Below, in pieces: positions 42,056 through 51,202 of a stretch of 64,000 bases of DNA. The translations under genes and the position numbers were made by a program. A model generated the notes under the pieces. The model was given only the letters and a program-made list of their open reading frames with translations, was not told where the DNA came from and did not search any database. How positions within the stretch are numbered: the first letter of the stretch is position 1; each line of letters opens with the position of its first letter. Origin of the DNA: Paracoccus albus (GTDB taxonomy: Bacteria; Pseudomonadota; Alphaproteobacteria; Rhodobacterales; Rhodobacteraceae); assembly GCF_027913035.1 (NCBI RefSeq), contig NZ_CP115775.1, positions 434,001 through 498,000 of the forward strand, written 5' to 3'.

Positions 42056-43090
42056 ATGATGATGATAAAAGAAAAACGACCCATGCAACCGATCAGCCTC
42101 GGCGAGATCACGCTTACGGTGCCGGTGTTTCTGGCGCCGATGGCCGGGATCACCGATCTTCCGTTCCGGCGTATGGTTGCGCGTTTCGGGGCGGGGCTTG
42201 TGGTGTCAGAGATGGTCGCCTCAACCGAGATGGTCACCAGCCGCCCGTCCCCGAGGGCATCGGTTCGTGCCCGCGCGCTGACCGAGGGCGGAACACCCGT
42301 TTCTGTTCAGATTGCGGGACGCGAGGCCGCACCGATGGCCGAAACGGCCCGGATCGTCGCGGGTATGGGGGCAAAGGTCATCGACATCAACATGGGCTGT
42401 CCTGCCAAAAAGGTGACGGGCGGGCTGTCGGGTGCGGCACTGATGCGCGATCTGGATCATGCACTGAGCCTTGTCGATGCGGTGGTCGGCGCTGTCGACC
42501 TGCCTGTCACGCTGAAAATGAGGCTCGGTTGGGACAGCGATTGCTTGAACGCGCCTGAACTGTCGCGTCGGGCAAGCGATGCAGGGGTCAGGATGTTGAC
42601 CGTCCACGGACGGACCCGGTCGCAATTTTATACCGGGCAGGCGGACTGGGCCGCGATCAGAAGCGTTGCAAACCTGCCCGATCGACCCCCGTTGGTTGCC
42701 AATGGCGATATTCGCGATGCTGGCAGTGCGCTTGCAGCGCTGCGTGCATCCGGGGCAAATGCAGTGATGATCGGGCGCGCTGCTCAGGGCGCACCGTGGA
42801 AGCTTGCGGAAATCGCCCACAAGCTGCATGGCACGCCCGCACCGATGATCCCGACGGGTGCTGCGCTGTCGGACCTCGTCTCGGAACATTATGAGGAGAT
42901 GATTTCCTTCTACGGTGCCGAGGTTGGCCTGCGGGTCGCGCGCAAACATCTTGGTTGGTATGCCGAGGCCAATGGCGTGGCGCATCACAAGCAATTGCTG
43001 TTTCGCGCGGCAAGCCCGTCGGAGACGCTGCGAGCGATAGGCGATGTTTTTCAGGACGCTGTCGGCGCGCAGGCCGGGGCTGCCGCATGA
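42056..43090 (+). CDS. dusB: tRNA-dihydrouridine synthase DusB (NifR3)
   Basis: The 344-residue flavoprotein reduces uridines in the tRNA D-loop. Diagnostic segments are APMAGITDLPFRRMVARFGA, INMGCPAKKVTGGLSGAALM with the catalytic cysteine, and TVHGRTRSQFYTGQADW. Several starts are possible; ATG 42056 has AAGG eight bases upstream. In alphaproteobacteria nifR3/dusB heads the ntrB-ntrC operon, and that is seen here: the stop overlaps the ntrB start as ATGA. A TATAAT at 41951 could be the operon -10, but no matching -35 is evident. Confidence 0.93.
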   Translation: MMMIKEKRPMQPISLGEITLTVPVFLAPMAGITDLPFRRMVARFGAGLVVSEMVASTEMVTSRPSPRASVRARALTEGGTPVSVQIAGREAAPMAETARIVAGMGAKVIDINMGCPAKKVTGGLSGAALMRDLDHALSLVDAVVGAVDLPVTLKMRLGWDSDCLNAPELSRRASDAGVRMLTVHGRTRSQFYTGQADWAAIRSVANLPDRPPLVANGDIRDAGSALAALRASGANAVMIGRAAQGAPWKLAEIAHKLHGTPAPMIPTGAALSDLVSEHYEEMISFYGAEVGLRVARKHLGWYAEANGVAHHKQLLFRAASPSETLRAIGDVFQDAVGAQAGAAA

Positions 43091-44196
43091 ACTTCGCCGC
43101 AAACTTCGCCCCCGGTCCCTGCTTTGACGCTTTGCCACTGCCCGGCCTTATGCTGGATGATGGTCTGCGGCTGGTCGGGCTGAACGATGCGGCAGAGCTG
43201 TGGCTGAACCTCTCACGGCGCAGTGCGCTTGGCCACAAGCTGGATGATGAGATGATCCAGTCACGAATGCGTATCGCGCCGGACATCGCGCCGCTGATCC
43301 GGCGCGTTCATGACAATCACGGCCCGGTCGGTCAGCCACGGGTACGGTTCGAACTTGGCGATCGAGCGGGCAGCCACCAGCCGCGCTTCGGTGACCTGCA
43401 CCTTGGCGCAGCCCCGGACAGCCTTCCGGGCGGGGTGATCGTCCTTATCGCGCCGACCGATGCAGCCGAGGTGATGGAGCCGGGCCACGCCGCCCGCAAG
43501 GCCGCGCGTCAGGCCATCGGAATGGCTGAAATGCTGGCCCATGAGATCAAGAATCCTTTGTCGGGCATCCGGGGCGCAGCCCAGCTTTTGTCGATGAATG
43601 TCGGTGATGAAGATCGGGAGTTCACGGATCTGATCGTGACGGAATCGCGCCGTATCGTTGCGCTTCTCGACCAAGTCGAACGCTTTGGCGACACGACTGC
43701 CCCGAACCTGAAAACGGTCAACCTTCACGATATTCTCGAGCGAGCGCGACGCTCTGCCGAGCTTGGTTTTGCCCGGAATCTGGAAGTCATAACCGAATAC
43801 GACCCTTCGCTGCCCGATGCTTTGGGCGATGATGACCAGCTGATGCAGGTTGCGCTGAACCTGTTGAAAAACGCGGCAGAGGTGTTGGAAAAGGGCGTTG
43901 GCGGTCGGACGATCCGCATCCGCACCTTCTATGATGGTGCGTTGCGGCTTGGTCCGACGCCCGATTTCCCGCGCGGTCGAAAGCTGCCGCTGCAAATAGA
44001 AATTGAAGATGATGGGCCGGGCATCCCGGATGCCATCTCTGCCCAGATATTCGAGCCATTCGTTTCGGGGCGCGAGAACGGGACCGGGCTGGGCCTCGCG
44101 CTCGTGTCCAAAATAGTGACGGACCACGGCGGCTGGCTGCGCGTAGATTCGCGCCCCGGTCGCACCATTTTCCGATTTTCATTACCGAAGGCCTGA
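43087..44196 (+). CDS. ntrB: nitrogen regulation sensor histidine kinase NtrB
   Basis: The 369-residue cytoplasmic kinase senses nitrogen status through PII proteins. A PAS-like N-terminus (LPGLMLDDGLRLVGLNDAAE) precedes the kinase H box AHEIKNPLSGIRGAAQ with phospho-acceptor His at about 152. The N box is LNLLKNAAEVLE, with G boxes EDDGPGIPD and GTGLGLALV. No membrane segments are seen. It overlaps dusB by four bases and is followed six bases later by ntrC. Confidence 0.94.
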   Translation: MNFAANFAPGPCFDALPLPGLMLDDGLRLVGLNDAAELWLNLSRRSALGHKLDDEMIQSRMRIAPDIAPLIRRVHDNHGPVGQPRVRFELGDRAGSHQPRFGDLHLGAAPDSLPGGVIVLIAPTDAAEVMEPGHAARKAARQAIGMAEMLAHEIKNPLSGIRGAAQLLSMNVGDEDREFTDLIVTESRRIVALLDQVERFGDTTAPNLKTVNLHDILERARRSAELGFARNLEVITEYDPSLPDALGDDDQLMQVALNLLKNAAEVLEKGVGGRTIRIRTFYDGALRLGPTPDFPRGRKLPLQIEIEDDGPGIPDAISAQIFEPFVSGRENGTGLGLALVSKIVTDHGGWLRVDSRPGRTIFRFSLPKA

Positions 44197-44201
44197 CACT
44201 C

Positions 44202-45611
44202 ATGGACGGAACCATTCTGATTGCCGATGACGACCGCAGCATTCGCACGGTCCTGACGCAGGCACTGACCCGTGCCGGGTGCCGCGTACATGCGACTGGC
44301 AGCCTTCAGCAATTGCTGAAATGGGTCGAGGAAGGGCGCGGCGATCTGGTCGTGACCGATGTGATGATGCCTGACGGCAACGGCATCGACACAATTCCGG
44401 CCATCCGCAGGGCACGTCCGGAAATGCCGGTTATCGTGATCTCGGCGCAAAACACCATTGTCACGGCGATACGCGCAACCGAGGCCGCCGCCTTTGACTA
44501 TCTTCCCAAGCCGTTCGATCTGCCGGACCTGCTGTCGCGCTCTCGCGAGGCGTTGTCGCGGCGTCCCCGCAAGGCCGATCTCAGCGTCGACGAAAGCAAA
44601 ATCGCCATCCCCACTCCGGCGGGGCGAGAGCCGGAAATTCCCCTGATCGGTCACGCCGCGCCGATGCAGGCATTGTTCCGGCTGGTGGCAAAGGTTTTGA
44701 ATGCCGATCTGCCGGTCATGGTAACCGGACAGGCTGGTGTCGGGAAAACCACGATTGCCAAGTCGCTGCACGAGTTATCCGAACGCAGCGCCAGCCCGCT
44801 GGTGGTGCTTACCCCTGCGGACGGGGATTCCGCTTCCCTGGCGCGCGCATTGCAGGATTCGCGCGGTGGCACCCTGCTGGTCGAAAACCCGGCAGGGTTT
44901 GACCCCGCTGCGCAGACGCGGCTGCTGGCGCTGTTGGAACAATCAGACGGTGCGGACGATGCGCCCCGGCTTGTATCGACGGCGGGACCGGATCCGCAAA
45001 GCGACATGGATGAGGGTCGCTTGCGTGCCGACCTGTTCTATCGCTTGGCGGGCGCAACCATCGCCGTGCCGCCTCTGGGCTCTCGTCGCGATGATATTCC
45101 GGCTCTGGCGAAGCACCTGATGGCGCGTGCCGCCGCGCAGGGACTGGCAGAAAGGCCGCTGAGCGATGCGGTCCTGTCCGAACTGCGCAGCCTCGACTAC
45201 CCGGGCAATGTGCGGCAACTGGAGAACCTTCTGCGTCGGCTTGCCCTGACCGGATCTGGTCCGGTGACGCCGGAAGAGCTGCGCGATCTGCCCGGTCAGC
45301 CGCCACAGCAGGCCCCTTCGGATTCGAGACCTGCGGCACCGCGCGGCACGGGAAACCCCGGCCAGCTTTCCGCCTCTGTCGCGGATCATTTGCAGCGATA
45401 TTTCGATTTGCACGGAGACGAGCTGCCGCCGCCTGGCCTCTACGAACGTGTTCTGCGTGAGATCGAGGTTCCGCTGCTGGAAATCGCGCTTGACGCGACT
45501 GGGGGCAACCAATTGAAATGCGCGGAATTGCTGGGAATTAACCGCAATACGCTACGCAAGAAACTGAGCGATCTGAATATTCAGGTGACACGCCGCCGTC
45601 GCGTGATGTAA
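44202..45611 (+). CDS. ntrC: nitrogen response regulator NtrC, lacking the sigma54 contact loop
   Basis: The 469-residue product has a receiver with phospho-acceptor at about Asp53 (VVTDVMMPDG). The central ATPase domain has Walker A GQAGVGKTT at about 176-184, and the Fis-type DNA-binding helix reads GGNQLKCAELLGINRNTLRK. The GAFTGA loop that normally contacts sigma54 is absent: Walker A is followed by a shortened segment, and the Walker B position reads GGTLLVENPAG with no DE pair. Rhodobacter capsulatus NtrC is known to lack this loop and to activate sigma70 RNA polymerase, so a sigma54-independent activator is expected here. Confidence 0.93.
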   Translation: MDGTILIADDDRSIRTVLTQALTRAGCRVHATGSLQQLLKWVEEGRGDLVVTDVMMPDGNGIDTIPAIRRARPEMPVIVISAQNTIVTAIRATEAAAFDYLPKPFDLPDLLSRSREALSRRPRKADLSVDESKIAIPTPAGREPEIPLIGHAAPMQALFRLVAKVLNADLPVMVTGQAGVGKTTIAKSLHELSERSASPLVVLTPADGDSASLARALQDSRGGTLLVENPAGFDPAAQTRLLALLEQSDGADDAPRLVSTAGPDPQSDMDEGRLRADLFYRLAGATIAVPPLGSRRDDIPALAKHLMARAAAQGLAERPLSDAVLSELRSLDYPGNVRQLENLLRRLALTGSGPVTPEELRDLPGQPPQQAPSDSRPAAPRGTGNPGQLSASVADHLQRYFDLHGDELPPPGLYERVLREIEVPLLEIALDATGGNQLKCAELLGINRNTLRKKLSDLNIQVTRRRRVM

Positions 45612-45695
45612 AACGGTCACAGCGGCGCGAAATCCGTCGCGTTTGCGCAACAAGACGCCGCCGGTAAGCGGCGCAGGATCGAGCAGAACGAGTTC

Positions 45696-47960
45696 ATGTC
45701 AGCACCTGGACTGACATCATTACGCGGTGGCCAACTGGCCGACAAAGTGGCCCGTATGATCGCGCGCCGCCGCCTCCGGACGGGGCTGACGCTGGCGCTT
45801 GTCGCGGCAGCGCCGGTGCTGGCGATTTTTACCGTTATCGTATTGGGCAAAGTCGGCGTGACAGGTGGTTCACGGTTGCTGAGCCTCGCCCTGGTGCTGG
45901 ATTTCGTCTACCTTCTGCTGGTTCTGGGGCTTGTGCTGATGCGCGTTGCTCAGATTGCTGCAGCGCGAAAACGCTCCAGTGCCGGGTCGCGACTTCATGC
46001 GCGGCTTGTCGGCATCTTTGCGCTGATCGCGATGGTGCCAACCGTGCTGGTCGCGCTTTTCGCTGGCGTCGTTATCAATATCGGATTGGAGGGCTGGTTC
46101 TCTGATCGCGTGAAAGAGGTGGTGACAAACGCGCAATCAGCCGCCGTCGCATACGAGACCGAACACAGCGATGATCTGACGGTCGATGCAAGCAGCATCG
46201 CCGAGGCGCTGCGAGAGTCCGCGCGCGCCGATCCGCTGATAAACGACGGTGATCTTCGCGTGATCCTGACCGCGCAGCAGAACCTCATTCAGCGCGGTCT
46301 GCGCGAAGCCTATGTGATCGATGCAGCCGGTGAAATCCACGCGCGCGGTGAGCGGTCCTATTACTTCTGGTATGTGGAGCCAACGCCCGAACAGTTCGAC
46401 AAGGCCCGTTCCGATGGTGTCGTTCTGATCGAAGATTGGGATCAGAATTCTTTCCGCGCATTGGTCGCGCTGCCGCCGCTTGCCGACCGCTTCCTCTATG
46501 TCTCGCGCGAGGTGGATGGCCGCTTGCTGGGCCTGCTGGACGATACGCGCGAAACGATCGGTGAATACCGAGAGCTTGAGAAGGACCGGGGCAGGGTCCT
46601 GCTGGAGTTCTCTCTGGTGTATCTGGGCTTCGCGCTGTTGCTTGTCGGCGCGGCGATGTGGCTGGCGCTTTGGTTCGCGGAAAGGCTTTCCCGGCCAATC
46701 GGCAGGCTTGCGGAGGCATCCGAACGTGTCGGTGAAGGCGATCTTGATTTGCAAATACCCGAGGCCGATACCGGCGACGAAATCCAGACGCTTGGCCAGT
46801 CGTTCAACCGCATGACCCGCCAGCTGAAGGCACAGCGGGAAGAACTGGTCGAAAGCCACCGCGACAGTGACGAAAGGCGGCGGCTGTTCGACTCGGTTCT
46901 GTCCAGCGTCACCTCTGGCGTGATCGGGCTGGATGAAGACGGCGATGTTGACTTCCTGAACCGATCTGCCGCCCGCATGGTCGGCGTGGATCCGGCGCGT
47001 GATCATGACCGCCCGCTGTCCGAGGTCGTTCCGGAATTTGCGCCGCTGCTGGAACGTCTGTCAGGTTCTGTCGCGGAATCCGTTCAGGATGAAATCCGGC
47101 TGGTGCGTGAAACGCGGATGGAGAGCCTGCTGGTGCGCATGGCGGTGCGGCATGGCATAGATGGCGGGCTGGAGGGCTATGTTGTCGCCTTCGACGATGT
47201 AACGGAACTGGTCAGCGCGCAGCGTATGGCTGCATGGGGTGATGTCGCACGCCGCGTTGCCCATGAGATCAAGAACCCGCTGACGCCGATCCAGCTTTCG
47301 GCAGAGCGTTTGCGCCGCAAGTTCAACAAGATCGCCGTTGATGAGGCAGAGCGTGAGAGTGTCGATTCCTACGTCGATGTCATTATCCGCCAGACCAATG
47401 ACTTGCGCCGGATCATTGATGACTTCTCGCGCTTCGCGCGCATGCCCGAACCCGACCGCAGAGAGACCGATATAGCCAAGCTTCTGCGCGATACGCTGCT
47501 TCTGCAGCAAGATGCGGTAAAGGCGGAACTTGTGTCCGATATTCCAGCCGATCCGGTGCGGATCGACTGCGACGCAACGATGATGGCGCAGGTGTTCACC
47601 AATCTGATCAAGAACGCTGCCGAAGCCATTGATGACTACCGGGAAGACGCGCCCGAAGGCTGGCGACCCGAAATCCAGGTAGCTCTGACCGAGAACCCCG
47701 ATGCGGTGACGATCTCCATCGCAGATAATGGTCACGGCCTGCCCGAAGACCGCTCAAGACTGTTTGAGCCCTATGTGACCCTGAAAAAAGGCGGGACCGG
47801 CCTTGGCCTGCCTATCGTGAAGAAGATCGTTGAAGAGCACGGCGGCAGCTTCATCCTTACCGATGCGCCCCAGCGTGGCGCCCTTGCCGAGTTGCGGCTG
47901 CCCCGTGAACGCAATCCCGTGCGTATTGCACGCAAAAACAAAGAGCAGGACCAGATATGA
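45696..47960 (+). CDS. ntrY: sensor histidine kinase NtrY
   Basis: The 754-residue membrane kinase is paired with NtrX. Two N-terminal hydrophobic segments (LTLALVAAAPVLAIFTVIVL and FVYLLLVLGLVLMRVA) and a third near 105-125 anchor it. A periplasmic sensor region of about 150 residues follows, then a fourth helix near 300, a HAMP region, a PAS domain (DSVLSSVTSGVIGLDEDGDV) and the kinase with AHEIKNPLTPIQLSAERLRR (His about 523). NtrYX relays redox and nitrogen signals in alphaproteobacteria. The stop overlaps the ntrX start. Confidence 0.94.
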   Translation: MSAPGLTSLRGGQLADKVARMIARRRLRTGLTLALVAAAPVLAIFTVIVLGKVGVTGGSRLLSLALVLDFVYLLLVLGLVLMRVAQIAAARKRSSAGSRLHARLVGIFALIAMVPTVLVALFAGVVINIGLEGWFSDRVKEVVTNAQSAAVAYETEHSDDLTVDASSIAEALRESARADPLINDGDLRVILTAQQNLIQRGLREAYVIDAAGEIHARGERSYYFWYVEPTPEQFDKARSDGVVLIEDWDQNSFRALVALPPLADRFLYVSREVDGRLLGLLDDTRETIGEYRELEKDRGRVLLEFSLVYLGFALLLVGAAMWLALWFAERLSRPIGRLAEASERVGEGDLDLQIPEADTGDEIQTLGQSFNRMTRQLKAQREELVESHRDSDERRRLFDSVLSSVTSGVIGLDEDGDVDFLNRSAARMVGVDPARDHDRPLSEVVPEFAPLLERLSGSVAESVQDEIRLVRETRMESLLVRMAVRHGIDGGLEGYVVAFDDVTELVSAQRMAAWGDVARRVAHEIKNPLTPIQLSAERLRRKFNKIAVDEAERESVDSYVDVIIRQTNDLRRIIDDFSRFARMPEPDRRETDIAKLLRDTLLLQQDAVKAELVSDIPADPVRIDCDATMMAQVFTNLIKNAAEAIDDYREDAPEGWRPEIQVALTENPDAVTISIADNGHGLPEDRSRLFEPYVTLKKGGTGLGLPIVKKIVEEHGGSFILTDAPQRGALAELRLPRERNPVRIARKNKEQDQI

Positions 47961-49342
47961 GTGACATTCTGATCGTTGACGACGAAAAGGATATCCGAGA
48001 GCTGATCGCGGACATCCTGGAAGATGAAGGCTTTTCGACCCGGACAGCGGCAAATTCGGACGATGCGATAGAGGCGCTGAATGATGCAGAACCCGCGCTG
48101 ATGATCCTTGATATCTGGCTGAAAGACAGCCGGATGGACGGCATCGATATCCTCAAGCAGGTAAAGCGCAACAATCCCGATGTGCCTGTCATCATCATAT
48201 CCGGACACGGCAATATTGAAATTGCGGTCGCTGCCATCCGGCAGGGGGCCTATGACTTCATCGAAAAGCCTTTCAACATCGACCAGCTCATGGTGGTCAT
48301 CAATCGCGCGATGGAAACCAACAGGCTGCGCCGCGAAAATGCGCAACTGCGCCGGGGCGAGGTCAAGGCGGCGGACATGCTGGGAAACTCTGCCTCTTTC
48401 AAGCGGATGCGCGACCAGCTGGACAAGCTGGCGAAATCGAATGGCCGGGTCATGCTGTCGGGAGAGCCGGGCGCGGGCAAGGAACTCGCCGCGCGCTATA
48501 TCCATGCCCAAAGCCCACGCGCTAGCGCGCCCTTCATCGTCGTTCCCTGCGCGACAATCGAACCCGAACGCATGGAAGAGGTTTTGTTTGGCCGTGAAAG
48601 CCCGGACCGCGGCATTGAACCCGGCCTGCTGGAACAGGCGCATGGCGGGGTGATCTATTTCGACGAGGTGGCCGATATGCCCGTCGGCACGCAGCCCAAG
48701 ATCCTGCGTGTCCTGACTGAACAGCAATTCGCTCGTGCGGGCGGATCAGACAAGGTGCGCGTAGATCTGCGGGTCATTTCTTCAACCAATCGCGATCTGC
48801 CTGCTGAAATCGCCGCTGGCCGCTTCCGTCAGGAACTTTTCGACCGGCTGAACGTCGTGCCGCTTGCGATCCCGTCGCTTGCCGAAAGGCGAGAGGATAT
48901 TCCGATGCTCGCGGCCCATTTCGCCCAGCAATTCCACGAAGAACAGGGCCTGCCGCTTCGCGATATCGGTGAGGACAGCTCGAACGCGCTTCAGGCGATG
49001 GAATGGCCTGGCAATATCCGCCAGCTTCGCAATGTGATAGAGCGGGTGCTGATCCTCGCAGAAGATACCGGGCCGATCACCCCGGCGGAGCTGCAAGGAC
49101 AATCAGCCGAGGGCGAAGGTGCCGATACGTTGACTCTTGGCCCCCGCATCACCGCACTTCCCTTGCGCGAAGCGCGAGAGCTTTTCGAGCGCGAATATCT
49201 GGTCAACCAGATCAATCGCTTTGGCGGAAATATCAGCCGCACCGCGCAATTCGTCGGGATGGAACGCAGCGCCCTTCACCGCAAGCTGAAATCGCTTGGC
49301 GTTGTCGGTGGTCGAGCCGTTGAGGAAGAAGAGAACGCCTGA
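47957..49342 (+). CDS. ntrX: response regulator NtrX
   Basis: The 461-residue regulator has a receiver domain with Asp at about 52 (LMILDIWLKD), an AAA-type middle with Walker A GEPGAGKEL and Walker B GGVIYFDEVADMPVG, and a C-terminal Fis-type helix (GGNISRTAQFVGMERSALHR). Where a sigma54 activator would have ELFGHERGAFTGA, this reads VLFGRESPDRGIEPGLLEQA, so the GAFTGA contact is missing, as reported for several NtrX proteins. A terminator and a dispersed repeat follow. In many relatives hfq comes next; here it does not. Confidence 0.93.
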   Translation: MSDILIVDDEKDIRELIADILEDEGFSTRTAANSDDAIEALNDAEPALMILDIWLKDSRMDGIDILKQVKRNNPDVPVIIISGHGNIEIAVAAIRQGAYDFIEKPFNIDQLMVVINRAMETNRLRRENAQLRRGEVKAADMLGNSASFKRMRDQLDKLAKSNGRVMLSGEPGAGKELAARYIHAQSPRASAPFIVVPCATIEPERMEEVLFGRESPDRGIEPGLLEQAHGGVIYFDEVADMPVGTQPKILRVLTEQQFARAGGSDKVRVDLRVISSTNRDLPAEIAAGRFRQELFDRLNVVPLAIPSLAERREDIPMLAAHFAQQFHEEQGLPLRDIGEDSSNALQAMEWPGNIRQLRNVIERVLILAEDTGPITPAELQGQSAEGEGADTLTLGPRITALPLREARELFEREYLVNQINRFGGNISRTAQFVGMERSALHRKLKSLGVVGGRAVEEEENA

Positions 49343-49347
49343 ACAGA

Positions 49348-49379
49348 AAAGCGGCGCTGACCATTTGCCGCGCCGCTTT
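49348..49379 (+). terminator. rho-independent terminator after ntrX
   Basis: AAAGCGGCG and CGCCGCTTT form a 9-bp stem six bases after the ntrX stop. It runs directly into the conserved repeat box. Confidence 0.75.
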
Positions 49380-49424
49380 CTTTGGTGGTCAAATACCTCG
49401 GGGGTCCGGGGGCAGAGCCCCCGG
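49379..49424 (-). repeat. dispersed element: hairpin plus conserved 25-nt box, copy 2
   Basis: Read on the minus strand: hairpin CCGGGGGC-TCT-GCCCCCGG (49424-49406), then CCCCGAGGTATTTG, A, CCACCAAAGA (49403-49379). The box matches copy 1 at 32300-32324 in 24 of 25 bases. It sits between convergent ntrX and the transglycosylase gene. Confidence 0.75.
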
Positions 49425-49440
49425 TCCTGTCCCTTCAGGT

Positions 49441-50709
49441 TCAGGTTGCCGAACGCAGTTGTTGCAGAAGCGTGGTGTTGGCGTAACCGTCCTGCTCCAC
49501 CCCGATCCGGCGTTGGAAGGCCTTGATCCCGGCAATGGTGTTTTCGCCAATCGCGCCGTCCGGCTCACCCACATTATATCCCAGACGGTTCAGCAACCGC
49601 TGCACTTCTTCTTTCTGGTTATGCGTAAGCGATCCCGCCTCACGCGGGAAACTGCCGACAATCCCCGGCCCGCCGCTGATGCGGTTGGCCAGCATCGCCA
49701 CGCCCAGCGAATAATTGTCCGATGCGTTATAGGCACGCAGCGCCATGAAGTTCCGGGTAACAAGGAAGGCCGGACCAGAGCGGCCTGCCGGTGCAATGAT
49801 TCCACCCGATGGCAGCGATTGACCGCTGACCGAATGTACGCCCTGTGCCGCCCATGCGCTGCCGGATTTGGTGTTGCTGCGGCCGGTCTGGCTATAGTTG
49901 AAGCCCTGCGGCAGCCGCACCTCGACAACCGCCGGAAGCCCCGTCACCCAGCCGGAGCGGCGCAGATATGCAGCCGTCGACGCCAGCGAATCCGTCGGAT
50001 CGTCCGACCAGATATCGCGGCGACCGTCGCCGTTGAAATCGACGGCATATTCCAGATACGACGTTGGCATGAACTGCGTGTGCCCCATCGCACCGGCCCA
50101 GCTACCCAGCATACCCGAGGGGTTCACGTCGCCCGCCTGAATGATCTTGAGCGCGGCGATAAGCTGTCGCGAGAACATTTCGCCCCGGCGGCCGTCATAG
50201 GCAAGTGTCGCGAGCGACGGAATGATCTGCATCCGCCCGCGATTGCCGCCAAAGTTGGATTCCATCCCCCAGATGGCCATCACGATATTGCGATCGACGC
50301 CGTAACGGCTTTCGATCTGACCAAGCGTGCCGGAATAGGTCCGCGCCAGCCCGCGACCTTTGGTGGTGCGGCTGTCGGATGCCGCGCTGTCCAGATATTC
50401 CCATACCGGGCGATTGAACTCTGCCTGACGGCGGTCCAGCCGTATGACTTCGGGATTATAGCGGGCAATGCGCATCGCATTGTCATAGACGGTTGCGCTG
50501 ACGCCGGCGGACAGTGCACGTGACCGGAACCCTGCGATCCAGCGTTGCAGCCCCGCTTCAGAGGCGGGAGAGGCCGATGGGATCGGATCGGGCGATACCG
50601 ATGAACCCGAGGATACGGTTGCGACCGATCCGCCGCCGGTCACTCCACAGGCCGAAAGGATGGCCAATGTCGCTGCGGTGATCGTCATTCTGGTGAATTT
50701 GCTGCTCAT
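49441..50709 (-). CDS. lytic murein transglycosylase (MltB-like) lipoprotein with peptidoglycan-binding domain
   Basis: The 422-residue lipoprotein has the lipobox TLAILSACGVTG. The MltB-type catalytic domain shows the glutamate motif IVMAIWGMESNFGGNRGRMQ and GSWAGAMGHTQFMPTSYLEY, with the calcium-type loop DFNGDGRRDIWSDDPTDSLA. The final 55 residues form a PG_binding_1 repeat (RLLNRLGYNVGEPDGAIGEN). It trims peptidoglycan glycan strands. This is the second lytic transglycosylase in the window and belongs to a different family from the one at 25994. Confidence 0.91.
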   Translation of the reverse strand: MSSKFTRMTITAATLAILSACGVTGGGSVATVSSGSSVSPDPIPSASPASEAGLQRWIAGFRSRALSAGVSATVYDNAMRIARYNPEVIRLDRRQAEFNRPVWEYLDSAASDSRTTKGRGLARTYSGTLGQIESRYGVDRNIVMAIWGMESNFGGNRGRMQIIPSLATLAYDGRRGEMFSRQLIAALKIIQAGDVNPSGMLGSWAGAMGHTQFMPTSYLEYAVDFNGDGRRDIWSDDPTDSLASTAAYLRRSGWVTGLPAVVEVRLPQGFNYSQTGRSNTKSGSAWAAQGVHSVSGQSLPSGGIIAPAGRSGPAFLVTRNFMALRAYNASDNYSLGVAMLANRISGGPGIVGSFPREAGSLTHNQKEEVQRLLNRLGYNVGEPDGAIGENTIAGIKAFQRRIGVEQDGYANTTLLQQLRSAT

Positions 50710-50826
50710 TCTATCCCTGCTCGTTGGTGATTGAGGTGATTTCTTTGCAACGACGATAGCCTAGTGTCCGGGTAAGGAAAACCGGACGGATCGGGTCAAA
50801 AAGCTTCGGCGGAAAATCGCGCATGA

Positions 50827-51162
50827 CTAGTGCAACGTCTCCTCGTCGCCCGTATCGCCGAAAAGAGGTTCCATCTGGGCGATAATGACGGCGTTCTCGT
50901 CCAGGGCGCGTTGCATCAATGCGCGCTCCTGCTCGTCGATTTCATGGCCTTCGGCCTCGCGTTCGGCCAATGTGCCATATCCGGTGACATCGAGAGGCGA
51001 CATTTCGGCCTGTTTCAGGATTGCCACCGTTTCACGCACGGCCTCTGCTTCGTCCTTGCCGGAGGCATAGCAGACCAGACCTGCTCCGGTTGCGCCCTTT
51101 GGCAACCCATCTCCTTTGGACCTGCCGACCTGAACCAGCAATGTATAGACTTGTTGCGCCAT
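50827..51162 (-). CDS. conserved hypothetical protein
   Basis: The 111-residue cytoplasmic protein begins MAQQVYTLLVQVGRSKGDGL with an AGAGGGG ribosome site. It has a mixed alpha/beta pattern, with an acidic C-terminal third (EIDEQERALMQRALDENAVI, then MEPLFGDTGDEETLH). I see no enzymatic motif, signal peptide or membrane segment and do not recognise a named family. It is divergent from the ybaK gene across 40 bases. Codon use and the strong ribosome site support it as real. Confidence 0.6.
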   Translation of the reverse strand: MAQQVYTLLVQVGRSKGDGLPKGATGAGLVCYASGKDEAEAVRETVAILKQAEMSPLDVTGYGTLAEREAEGHEIDEQERALMQRALDENAVIIAQMEPLFGDTGDEETLH

Positions 51163-51202
51163 CGCGCCCCTCTTACTTTTCGCTGATGAAAGGGAGTGCG
51201 CG

